Source: Myxococcota bacterium
Lineage (GTDB): Bacteria > Myxococcota_A > Polyangia > Polyangiales > Polyangiaceae
Length of the DNA: 48,492 nt
Assembly (NCBI GenBank): GCA_963169165.1
Contig: CAUJFL010000233.1
Coordinates: 1 to 48,492 of the forward strand
Reading direction: 5' to 3'
A model generated the notes under the pieces. It was not told where the DNA came from, made no database searches, and worked only from the letters and a program-made list of their open reading frames with translations. Shown piece by piece: positions 40,767 to 48,354 of this stretch (position 1 is its first letter; every line of letters starts with the position of its first letter). The position numbers and the translations under genes were made by a program.

Positions 40767-41399
40767 ATGACGAACGGCAGCTACGAGACCGAGCAAGAGA
40801 GCTTCTGGGCGGGTGATTTCGGCGACGAGTACACCGCCCGCAACCAGGGGGCCGAGCACCACGCGTCGAACCTCGTGTTCTTCTCCCGCGTGCTGTCGCG
40901 CGCGCATGGCGTCCGCTCGGTGCTCGAGCTGGGCGCGAACCGCGGCTTGAACCTGCACGCGCTCCGGGCGCTGCTGCCGGGCGCCGAGCTCGCCGGCGTG
41001 GAGATCAACCCGACCGCGGCGGGCATCCTGCGCGGCGCCGGGTTCACGACCTTCAACCAGTCGCTGCTCGACTTTCACGCCGACGCGCAGCGCGATCTGG
41101 TGTTCACGAAGGGCGTCCAGATCCACCTCGCGCCCGAGGCGCTGCCCAGGGTCTATGACTTGTTGTACGCGGCGTCTCGTCGGTGGGTGCTGGTCGCCGA
41201 GTATTACAACACGACGCCCGTCGAGATCCCGTACCGCGGCCACGCGGGCAAGCTGTTCAAGCGTGATTTCGCGGGTGAGCTGATGGAGCGCCACCCCGAT
41301 CTCGAGCTCGTCGACTATGGCTTCTTGTACCGCAGGGACGCCGTCCTGTTCGAGGTGCAGGACGACATCACGTGGTTCCTGATGGAAAAGCGCGGCTGA
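40767..41399 (+). CDS. Pseudaminic-acid-biosynthesis-associated type methyltransferase
   Basis: A 210-residue SAM-dependent methyltransferase. The N-terminus ETEQESFWAGDFGDEYTARN matches my memory of the TIGR03587 'pseudaminic acid biosynthesis-associated methylase' group; the SAM site is VLELGANRGLN (motif I), with AGVEINPTA as motif II. Expected role: methylating a nonulosonic-acid-like or related surface sugar. GGAGAGG lies about ten bases before ATG 40767. Its last 222 bases, including the stop, are present a second time at 43994-44215. It stands 1 kb downstream of the sugar operon, separated by an opposing gene. Confidence 0.78.
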   Translation: MTNGSYETEQESFWAGDFGDEYTARNQGAEHHASNLVFFSRVLSRAHGVRSVLELGANRGLNLHALRALLPGAELAGVEINPTAAGILRGAGFTTFNQSLLDFHADAQRDLVFTKGVQIHLAPEALPRVYDLLYAASRRWVLVAEYYNTTPVEIPYRGHAGKLFKRDFAGELMERHPDLELVDYGFLYRRDAVLFEVQDDITWFLMEKRG

Positions 41400-41541
41400 C
41401 CGCGAGCGGGATGAGTTGGCAGCTCCGCGGCGTGGGCGTCGCTAGGCGCGGCGCGCGAGCTGCCCGCACGCGCCGTCGACGTCACGTCCCCTGGTCCTTC
41501 GCATCGTCGCGAAGCACCCGCGACGTCGCAGCGCGCCGACG
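41178..41541. repeat. 364-bp direct repeat, left copy
   Basis: Matches 43994-44357 base for base at a constant offset of 2816, with seven mismatches and no indel by eye. It contains the 3' end of the methyltransferase gene, the short spacer and 100 bp from the 3' end of rlmN (inverted with respect to the methyltransferase). Both copies stop matching abruptly at either end. Confidence 0.93.
41442..41541 (-). pseudogene. 3' fragment of rlmN
   Basis: In the left repeat copy the last 33 residues of RlmN (RRRGCFATMRRTRGR...CGQLARRA) and its TAG stop remain in frame, but the rest of the gene is missing; the sequence changes at 41542 into the 3' end of the radical SAM gene. It differs from the intact gene by three bases here (two silent, one Leu-to-Met). 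It is not expected to be functional. Confidence 0.85.
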
Positions 41542-41598
41542 CTCGGCGATGCGGTTGTCGCCCGAACCGGCGCTTCGTCCAGGCTCGATTCCACGTCT

Positions 41599-43710
41599 TC
41601 AGCGGCGGCCAGGGGCTGACCCACCCACGACGTCGTCGCGCAGCCGGCGCAGGGCCGCACCGATGGGGTCGAGATCGTTGACCCACGGATGCTGATGGGC
41701 GCCGATCGCGGCGACTGCGGCGCCGAGCGCGTCGAGCGCAGGCCCCGGCGCGGTGGTGCGGACAGTGACGTCGGCGCCGGGGCGCCAGGGGCGATCGGGC
41801 TCGACCACGGTGAGCGTGGAGGCGTGTTGGAGCGTGGCGCGCAGCCTGGCTTCGAGGTCGGGCACGTCGACCAGGCGGGGCGCGGGTCGGCGCCCCTTCT
41901 TCGGCGGGGGCGCCTCGAACCAGACCGAGGCGCCGACCTCGAGCTCCTCGGCGTCGCAGGCCGCGACCGACCCCCCGAGGCGATACGCGAGCACCGCGAG
42001 CCGCTTGCGGTCGGGGGCGGGGTCGACGAGGAGCAAGCTGTCGCAGAGGGTGGTGCGGTCGGGCCCACAGAGCGCCCGCATCCGCGCGGCCGTCGCGTGG
42101 CGACCTGGACCCCAGAACACGATGGCGAGACGGGCGCGACGCGCGGGGGCGTGGCCCAGGTGGCGCTTGGCGGCGAGCAGCGCCTCCTCGGGGACCTCGT
42201 CGAAGAAGAGCTCGACGGCGAGCGGTCGACCGGCGCTGAGACCGAGGAGCGCGTCGCGCGCGGCGGCGAGCGTGGGCACCGGCGACTCGTGACCGAGCAC
42301 GGGCAGGGTCACGAACACGACGTCACCATGGGCGTAGCGGCGAGCGCCTGGCGCCGCAGGGGTGGTGAGCACGTCGTCGCGGTCGAGGTCGCTGCGGCAG
42401 CGGATCGCGGCGAGCAGCGTCACGTCTTCATGGACGTGGACGCCGCCGGGCACGACGGCTGCGCCGCGCTTCCACGCGAGCGCGCGGAGCTGGCGCAGGG
42501 CATCGCCCGGGTCGTACTGCACCGCGAGGACGGTGCGGCCGATCGCGACCAGCTCGCGCGGCGCCTCACAATGCTCGTCTTCGCTCGGCGCGGCGCCGAC
42601 CTGTTGCTCGGTGAACAGCGCGCGCCACTCCGGTGAGTGCGGCTCGCCCGGGACAAAGCCTGGCAACAGCTCTGCGAGGTATCGCTCGGCGTCGGCGAGC
42701 TCGTGGAAGCGCGCGACGAGGAAGCACTCGCCGCTGTTGTTGCCCGAGAACGATCGCCAGATCGAGATGGGTGGAGGCGGCGGATGCGCGGCGAGCGGCA
42801 GGGCGCGGGCGCAGCCGCGGCGCGGCGTCGGGCCGAGGAGCGCAGGCTGCTGCGATCGCCACGCCTCGAGGATCTCGTCCGCGGTGGCGCCAGGGAGGCT
42901 GACGTCCTGGAACGAGCAGCTCTGTACGCGGCGGTCGGGAGTGATCGACAGAAAGTCGCGCCCGGCGCCGCAATCGCCGCCGGACAGCCGGGAGACCGAC
43001 AGGCGATCGCCGAAGCACACCGAGGCGCGGCTACGGAGCGGGCTCGCGGCGATCACCTCGGAGAGGCGACGATCGTCGGCGGCGTCGAGGTGGAGCCTGG
43101 CGTCAGGCCCCACGTACGAGAGCCACGACACGTCGTCGCAGCCGGCGGCGGCGAGCTCGGCGAGCAGCGCGGGCAGCCGGTCGAGGTCCGAGCGCCGCAC
43201 GAGGACGTTCGCGCCCCAGCGCTGCCCATGGCCGCGCAGAGTATCGGCGGCGGGGCGCCACGGCGTGCCGTCGTAGATCGACAGCCGCACCGCGCCGAAG
43301 CGGCCCGCGTACCGGGCCCACATGGCGTCTCGGAGGAGGGCGCCGTTGGTGGTCACGTGCTGCGCGAGCGTGGTCGTCGCGTCGAGCTCGGCGACGAGCT
43401 CGGAGAAGCCTGGGAACGCGAACGGCTCGCCGCCTCCATACGCGACCTCGAGCGTGCCGGCGTCGTGGAGGCCGGTGAGCGCCGCAGCGGCGGTCTCGAC
43501 CCTCCACGCGCTCTGCCGGGTGGTGTCGCGCGAGCAGAAGTCGCACGCTAGGTTGCACGCGTTGGTGATGCCGAACATCACGACCCTCGGGGCGCGTCGG
43601 ACGAGCGCGGCGGTCCGGGGCGTCGCCACGCGCACGTGCACGCCGCTCGCAGGCTGAAAGAAGAGCTGCGCGCCGTCGAGCGCGTGCGCGCGAAAGGTCT
43701 GGCGATTCAT
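41599..43710 (-). CDS. Radical SAM/SPASM-like protein with a long novel C-terminal region
   Basis: A 703-residue protein from ATG 43710. The radical SAM domain is at about 40-215: cluster cysteines C52, C56, C59 (CNLACDFC), then YGGGEPF (92-98). A second cysteine set, C247, C265 and C300 (GDCGAG...RRVQSCSF...RRGCARAL), resembles a SPASM/twitch auxiliary-cluster domain as used in RiPP and sugar-modifying enzymes. Residues about 313-703 match no domain I know; they start with SIWRSFSGNNSGECFLVARF and contain mixed alpha/beta segments. The substrate is unknown; no RiPP precursor-like ORF is visible beside it. The gene lies wholly within the inserted segment and its 3' end is 57 bp from the left repeat. 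Confidence 0.8.
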   Translation of the reverse strand: MNRQTFRAHALDGAQLFFQPASGVHVRVATPRTAALVRRAPRVVMFGITNACNLACDFCSRDTTRQSAWRVETAAAALTGLHDAGTLEVAYGGGEPFAFPGFSELVAELDATTTLAQHVTTNGALLRDAMWARYAGRFGAVRLSIYDGTPWRPAADTLRGHGQRWGANVLVRRSDLDRLPALLAELAAAGCDDVSWLSYVGPDARLHLDAADDRRLSEVIAASPLRSRASVCFGDRLSVSRLSGGDCGAGRDFLSITPDRRVQSCSFQDVSLPGATADEILEAWRSQQPALLGPTPRRGCARALPLAAHPPPPPISIWRSFSGNNSGECFLVARFHELADAERYLAELLPGFVPGEPHSPEWRALFTEQQVGAAPSEDEHCEAPRELVAIGRTVLAVQYDPGDALRQLRALAWKRGAAVVPGGVHVHEDVTLLAAIRCRSDLDRDDVLTTPAAPGARRYAHGDVVFVTLPVLGHESPVPTLAAARDALLGLSAGRPLAVELFFDEVPEEALLAAKRHLGHAPARRARLAIVFWGPGRHATAARMRALCGPDRTTLCDSLLLVDPAPDRKRLAVLAYRLGGSVAACDAEELEVGASVWFEAPPPKKGRRPAPRLVDVPDLEARLRATLQHASTLTVVEPDRPWRPGADVTVRTTAPGPALDALGAAVAAIGAHQHPWVNDLDPIGAALRRLRDDVVGGSAPGRR

Positions 43711-43993
43711 CGTGGCTTTCGGGAGGTCGAGGAGCGAGTGTCGGAGTCCGAAGCAGAGCTCGACCCGAACTGGGCTGACACCGCGCGCAGGCGTGGCCGC
43801 GCCACGTCGGGCACCGCTCCACGCAGGGCGGCCGAAGGACGCGAGGAGTCCGGCACTCGCGACGAAGTCCTCCCGAAGTCCACGTTCATCCCGCTGGGCC
43901 CTGCCCCCGAGGGTAGCGCGAACGCGGGGCTCTCGGTCGCCGCGGGCGCGTACGTGGCTCACGGGGCGCGTCGAGCGCGCGGAGCGTCCAGGC
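43711..43993. other. Region upstream of the radical SAM gene
   Basis: These 283 bases have no convincing gene; several open frames are short and unlike coding sequence here. A 6-bp hairpin (43792-43797 with 43801-43806) is present. It should carry the promoter of the radical SAM gene. The right repeat begins at 43994 in what looks like the 3' region of the methyltransferase copy. Confidence 0.5.
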
Positions 43994-44215
43994 CGTCGGT
44001 GGGTGCTGGTCGCCGAGCATTACAACACGACGCCCGTCGAGATCCCGTACCGCGGCCACGCGGGCAAGCTGTTCAAGCGTGATTTCGCGGGCGAGCTGAT
44101 GGAGCGCCACCCCGATCTCGAGCTCGTCGACTATGGCTTCCTGTACCGCAGGGACGCCGTCCTGTTCGAGGTGCAGGACGACATCACGTGGTTCCTGATG
44201 GAAAAGCGCGGCTGA
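43994..44215 (+). pseudogene. 3' fragment of the methyltransferase gene
   Basis: Codes in frame for the last 73 or so residues of the methyltransferase (from RRWVLVAE to MEKRG and TGA), with a single Tyr-to-His change and two silent changes. There is no start codon or SAM-binding region, so it should not give an active enzyme. The upstream sequence is unrelated to the methyltransferase. Confidence 0.85.
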
Positions 44216-44357
44216 CCGCGGGCGGGATGAGTTGGCAGCTCCGCGGCGTGGGCGTCGCTAGGCGCGGCGCGCCAGCTGCCCGCACGCGCCGTCGACGTCA
44301 CGGCCCCTGGTCCTTCGCAACGTCGCGAAGCACCCGCGACGTCGCAGCGCGCCGACG
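43994..44357. repeat. 364-bp direct repeat, right copy
   Basis: The partner of 41178-41541. Here the rlmN 3' end is attached to the full gene while the methyltransferase part is a fragment, the mirror situation to the left copy. Of six mismatches in coding parts four are silent in the gene they belong to. Confidence 0.93.
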
Positions 44358-45298
44358 AACTCGCGGGCGGCCTCGTCCTCGACCGGCGCGTGCGGCGCGC
44401 CGCCCCATGGGTTGAACGGGATCACGTTGACCACGTGCGGCACGCGCGCCGCGAGCTGGGCCAGGCGCTCGGCGTCGGCGGGCGCGTCGTTCTCGCCGCG
44501 CATGAGCACGTACTCGAGGGTGATCCGCTCTCCGCGTCGCAGCGGGTGCCGCGCGAGCGCTGCGAAGAGCTCGTCGAGCTCGTGCCGCGCTGCGATCGGC
44601 ATCGTGCGCCGCCGCCCCTCGTCGGTCGTGGCGTGGAGGCTCACCGCGAGCAGCGGCCGCACGGCCCACGACGCCATCGTGGCGAGCTGCGGCGCGAGCC
44701 CGCTCGTCGACAGCGTCATGCGCGTCGGAGGGATCCCGAGCCCGCGCAGCTCGGCCAGCACCTCGAGGGCGCGAGCGACCTCGCGCGGGTTGTGGAGCGG
44801 CTCGCCCATCCCCATCAGCACGATCGACGTGCGACCGTGCGCGGCTGGCCCGAGGGCGTCGAGCATCACGAGCGCCTGCCCGACGATCTCGCCCGCGTCG
44901 AGGTTGCGCAGCAGGCCCATCGTCGCGGTCGCGCAGAAGGTGCAACCCATCGCGCAGCCGACCTGGGTCGACAGACAGAGGGTCACGCGGGGGGTGGAGA
45001 CGTCGCGCGGCATGTGTACGGCCTCGACGATGGCGCCGTCGCCGAGCTCGAGCGAGAGCTTGGTCGCGCCGTCGCGCGCGCGGCTCGAGGTGATGATTCT
45101 CGGCAAACTCGTGTCGAAGCGCGCGGCGAGCCGCGCGGCGAGCGCGTCGCGGAAGACGGGGGCGCCGCCTCGCCACGCAGACGGTCGCTGCGCGAGCGCG
45201 AACACGTGCGCGGGATCGTTGCCGAGCCCGTCGAGCTCGCCGGGCAGCGCCCCGAACAGCGACGGAAGCCGACCGTGCAGACGGCGTCGAGGCGTCAC
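44258..45298 (-). CDS. rlmN: Dual-specificity RNA (A2503/A37) methyltransferase RlmN
   Basis: A 346-residue radical SAM methyltransferase acting on 23S rRNA A2503 and certain tRNAs. Radical SAM cysteines are C115, C119, C122 (CAMGCTFC); GMGEPLHNP and SLHATTDEGRR follow, and the second mechanistic cysteine is C339 in DGACGQL near the C-terminus. The N-terminal helical domain is present but short. The GTG start at 45298 overlaps the hydrolase stop by 4 bases. It ends with TAG. Its last 100 bases are duplicated at 41442-41541. Confidence 0.92.
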   Translation of the reverse strand: MTPRRRLHGRLPSLFGALPGELDGLGNDPAHVFALAQRPSAWRGGAPVFRDALAARLAARFDTSLPRIITSSRARDGATKLSLELGDGAIVEAVHMPRDVSTPRVTLCLSTQVGCAMGCTFCATATMGLLRNLDAGEIVGQALVMLDALGPAAHGRTSIVLMGMGEPLHNPREVARALEVLAELRGLGIPPTRMTLSTSGLAPQLATMASWAVRPLLAVSLHATTDEGRRRTMPIAARHELDELFAALARHPLRRGERITLEYVLMRGENDAPADAERLAQLAARVPHVVNVIPFNPWGGAPHAPVEDEAAREFVGALRRRGCFATLRRTRGRDVDGACGQLARRA

Positions 45299-46329
45299 TC
45301 CCAACGCCCCGCGAGGCCGAGCGCGGAGAGCGAGCCCGCGCCTCCACGCCACGCGCGCGCGGCCTCGTCTCCGCGCACGACCGCGTCGAGGTGCGCGAGG
45401 GTCAGCGACGCGGTGAGCCGGTGCGCCTCGCGCTCGCCGACCAGCTCCTCGAACGGACGCATCACGAGCTCGCGCAAGCCATACAGCGCGGGGCGCGAGG
45501 TCTGCCGGAACAGCTCGTGCAGCTCGCCTGCGTGGTCCAGAAAGTGGAGGTGCTCGGCGCGCTCGAGCACGGCGAAGTCGGCGCGCGTGGGGAGCCGCGC
45601 GGCGAGCGCGCGGACTCCATCGAGCGGCAGGATCGAGTCGAGCTCGGCCGCGATGATCAAGGTCGGCACCTCGCGCCCCCACGCGAGGGACAGGCGCGAC
45701 TCGAGCGGGTTGTCGTCCGGGTAGGTCGGCGTCGGACCGCCCGCCGGCGCGAGCGCGACGATCGCCCCGACGCCCGCGTGATGCGCGGGGGCGGACAGCG
45801 CGGTCCAGCCTCCGAAGCTGTGACCGACGACGGCCGCTCGCTCGCCACGCGCGCCGAGCGACCGCGCCGCATCGAGGACCGCCGCGACGTCGCGGGGTCG
45901 GTGCGCGGCGCTCTCGATCACCCCCTCGACCGCGATCCGCCGCGCCTCGTCCGTCGGCTTCCCCATCGTCGACAGATAGACCTCGACGACCGTGTTGCCC
46001 GCGTGGTCGGGCGCCGCGACGACGTAGCCGTGGCTCGCGAGGTGCGTCGCGAGCTCGGTGCTCTGGCGGCGGTGCGAGCTGTACCCGTGCGAGAACACGA
46101 CGAGCGGCGCGTCCATGTCGCGCGGGCGGGCGTCGCGCACCGCGCGCTGTCGCCACGAGGGCATCCCGGGGATCATGTGGAACTCGTCGGGGGTCACGAG
46201 CTCTTGCCCGCGGTGCGCGTCGTCCGCGGGGAACCACACCTCGACGTCGAGCGAGCGCGCGTCGTAAGAGATCGTCGTCGTGCGGACACCGACGGGGTGA
46301 GGGCCGCGCGCGCCGGGCGAATAGCTCAT
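45295..46329 (-). CDS. Alpha/beta hydrolase, PAF-acetylhydrolase/dienelactone-hydrolase-like
   Basis: A 344-residue hydrolase from ATG 46329. Nucleophile elbow GHSFGGW, candidate acid in AAELDSILPL and His in AEHLHFLDH; oxyanion region FSHGYSSHR. Long family relatives such as the bacterial PAF acetylhydrolase-like group start similarly with a Val/Phe-rich first strand (LDVEVWFPADD). It should hydrolyse an ester or lipid; the substrate is unknown. There is no signal peptide from ATG 46329; a GTG 46425 start would add 32 residues of doubtful value. Coupled to rlmN. Confidence 0.82.
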   Translation of the reverse strand: MSYSPGARGPHPVGVRTTTISYDARSLDVEVWFPADDAHRGQELVTPDEFHMIPGMPSWRQRAVRDARPRDMDAPLVVFSHGYSSHRRQSTELATHLASHGYVVAAPDHAGNTVVEVYLSTMGKPTDEARRIAVEGVIESAAHRPRDVAAVLDAARSLGARGERAAVVGHSFGGWTALSAPAHHAGVGAIVALAPAGGPTPTYPDDNPLESRLSLAWGREVPTLIIAAELDSILPLDGVRALAARLPTRADFAVLERAEHLHFLDHAGELHELFRQTSRPALYGLRELVMRPFEELVGEREAHRLTASLTLAHLDAVVRGDEAARAWRGGAGSLSALGLAGRWE

Positions 46330-46441
46330 CGTCGACCCATACGACGGTGGGGACGGGGTCGCGAACACCCGCCACACGGCACGGGCGCGCCCGAGCGCTT
46401 CTCCCGCGGACGGCGCGAGACGCACGGACGGGGGGTCTCCG

Positions 46442-47284
46442 CTAGCGGGTCACCACGCAGCGGGCGCCGACGGCGCGGGGGTCCGGGGGTGACTCGGGGC
46501 GCCAGCCGCGCAGCTCCGACGCCGCGGTCGCGCTGAACGCGCCGCCCCTCGCGCGGGCGCCCTCGCCGACCGTCACCCACTCGGCGACGTTGCCGGCGAG
46601 ATCGTGGAGGCCCTCGGGGCTCGCGCCGAGCGGCCGCGCGCCCACGAGATCGGGGCCGCGGGCGCCCCGAGCGCAGGGTCCGTCGACGAGCCCGAAGGCC
46701 GCGCGGCTGCACACCAGGCCAGTGTCGCCCCAGGGGTAACGTCGCCCGCTCGCGCCCATCGCGAGCCACGTCCACTCGTCGTCGGTGGGGAGGCGAGCGC
46801 CGGTGAACGCGCAGAGCGCGCGCGCCTCGTCGAGGCCGAGCGCCGCGGCGCGCCCCGGATCCGCGCGCTCGACGGGCCCCGCGCACGCGCCCGCGTCGAC
46901 GCAGGCCGCGTGGGTCGCGACGTCGAGCTCGAACACGTCGACCGACAGCGGCCCCGCGCGCACGACGCGCGGCGCGACCACGCCCTGCGCCTCCCAGTCG
47001 CTGGGGCCGAGCTGCACCTCGCCGCCCGCGACGTCGACGCGCCGACGCGCGGCGAGGCAACCTTCGGGCGAGCTCGTGTGGGTCGTGGGGCAGCGCGAGG
47101 GCGCGCCGACGCAACGATCGCCAGACAGCGTCTGCCCTTCACCGCAGCACCGCGGACCGATGGCGACCAGGCCGTCGGCGCACCGCAGCGGCGCGCCCGC
47201 GTGGCGCTCGGCGACGCGCGCCGTGGCGAAGATCGCGGCGATCGCTCCGACCAGCGCCGCGCCCGCCGTGAGCGCGCGCCTCAC
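46442..47284 (-). CDS. FGE/EgtB-fold (SUMF1) protein, probably membrane-anchored
   Basis: A 280-residue protein from GTG 47284 (GTGA overlap with the previous stop). An N-terminal signal anchor (ALTAGAALVGAIAAIFA) is followed by a Cys-rich extracellular region (CADGLVAIGPRCCGEG...CPTTHTSSPEGC) and a formylglycine-generating-enzyme-fold domain at about 95-280. The hallmarks LPTDDEWTWLAMG, YPWGD, DLAGNVAEWV and RGGAFS are present, but the two active-site cysteines of true FGE are not seen, so it is more likely a non-catalytic or ligand-binding member, or of unknown activity. Part of an operon with the OmpA-like lipoprotein. Confidence 0.78.
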   Translation of the reverse strand: MRRALTAGAALVGAIAAIFATARVAERHAGAPLRCADGLVAIGPRCCGEGQTLSGDRCVGAPSRCPTTHTSSPEGCLAARRRVDVAGGEVQLGPSDWEAQGVVAPRVVRAGPLSVDVFELDVATHAACVDAGACAGPVERADPGRAAALGLDEARALCAFTGARLPTDDEWTWLAMGASGRRYPWGDTGLVCSRAAFGLVDGPCARGARGPDLVGARPLGASPEGLHDLAGNVAEWVTVGEGARARGGAFSATAASELRGWRPESPPDPRAVGARCVVTR

Positions 47285-48354
47285 GTCGCGGGCTTGCCCT
47301 CGACGAACACGATCTCGACGCGATCGTTGGCCGACCGGCCCTGGCGCGGATCGGCCACGGGGCGCGCGGTACCAGCGCGGACGAGCGCGATCTGGACGTC
47401 GCCGAGCGCCGCGCGCACCGCCGCCTCGCGGCGCTCGAGGGTCTTGTCGTCGGCGCGCGTCCCCTCGTGCAGGACGACCAGCACCGGCATCGACGGGTGC
47501 GCCTTCGCCACCTTCGAGAGCAGCTCGAGCCTCTCCCTGGTGGGCTTGGTGACCCCGCCGCCGTCGAACGCCGCGCCCAGCGACACGACGACGCCGCGAT
47601 CGTCGCGCACGGGCGACATCGAGCCCTCGCGCCCGAGCTCCTCGAGCAGCGTCTGACCCGCGTCGGTCGCGGGGCCTGCGGCGCGCCGGGCGCCCGTGAG
47701 CGCCGCGAGGCACGCGGCGCGACCCGACAGCGCGCGGTCGACCGGCACGGGAGATTTGTCGAGCTCGAGCCCGACCGCCCTGATGGCCGCGATCGGCTCC
47801 TTCAGCGTGGCGTCGGTCGCCCCGACCAGGCGCGCGGCGGCGCAGAGCATGTTCGCGTCGGCGAGCAGCGCGCGCGCCGACGCTCGCCGTGCGTGCTCGC
47901 GCGCGGGATCGGCGGGCTCGACCGCGGTCGGCGCGGCCGCGTCGCGGAGGGCCTTCGCGCGCAGCTCGAGCGCGGCGGTGTCGGTGGCCACGCGCTCGCC
48001 TTCGCCCTCGAGCTTGCCGAGCTCTTCTTCGGCCTGCTTCTGCGCGGCCTGCGCGGCCTCGAGCGCGCGCTCGGCGCGGACGCGGCGCGCGTGGACGAAC
48101 GCCCGCGCGTACGCGGCGATCGCCTCTTCTCCGAGGAACTGCGCGGCCGCCGTGTCACCCTTCGCGTCCGCGTCCTCGGCGGCCTTGCGGAGGCGCTCGG
48201 CCTCGGCGAACGACTGGGGCGCGAGCGCGCTCGCCTCCTTGGCGGACGGCGTCTCGGACGCGGCGCGCGCGTCGGCGAGCGACGCCGGGTGCGTGCGCAC
48301 CGCGCCGCACGCGGCGAGCCAGAGCGAGAGCGCGGCGACGAGCGCGCGCCTCAC
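47281..48354 (-). CDS. DUF4398/OmpA-like lipoprotein
   Basis: A 357-residue protein from GTG 48354, signal peptide with lipobox LWLAAC. Residues about 20-130 form long Ala/Glu helices (AEERLRKAAEDADAKG-type) of the DUF4398 kind, likely a coiled coil; the C-terminal part (about 245-357), with GVVVSLGAAFDGGGVTKPTRERLELLSKVA and NDRVEIVFVEG, resembles the OmpA peptidoglycan-binding domain. It probably links the outer membrane to peptidoglycan. Four-base overlaps on both sides place it in an operon with the FGE-fold gene and the upstream partial gene. Confidence 0.78.
   Translation of the reverse strand: MRRALVAALSLWLAACGAVRTHPASLADARAASETPSAKEASALAPQSFAEAERLRKAAEDADAKGDTAAAQFLGEEAIAAYARAFVHARRVRAERALEAAQAAQKQAEEELGKLEGEGERVATDTAALELRAKALRDAAAPTAVEPADPAREHARRASARALLADANMLCAAARLVGATDATLKEPIAAIRAVGLELDKSPVPVDRALSGRAACLAALTGARRAAGPATDAGQTLLEELGREGSMSPVRDDRGVVVSLGAAFDGGGVTKPTRERLELLSKVAKAHPSMPVLVVLHEGTRADDKTLERREAAVRAALGDVQIALVRAGTARPVADPRQGRSANDRVEIVFVEGKPAT

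Larger units (their letters stand above)
41542..43993. mobile_element. Inserted 2.45-kb segment with radical SAM cargo
   Basis: The unique DNA between the two 364-bp repeats holds a single gene, the radical SAM protein (minus), plus 283 bases upstream of it. No transposase, integrase or terminal inverted repeat is present. The structure fits integration of a circle by one crossover within a shared 364-bp segment, or a duplication accompanying recombination with foreign DNA. Calling it mobile is inference. Confidence 0.55.

Noticed and set aside
43636-44082. 148-codon plus-strand open frame joining into the methyltransferase fragment
   Set aside because: The frame differs from that of the fragment (stop 44215) and has no coding-like composition or motif.
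41178-44357. Insertion sequence or transposon
   Set aside because: No transposase, no terminal inverted repeats and no short target duplication; the long direct repeats are made of host genes' 3' ends.
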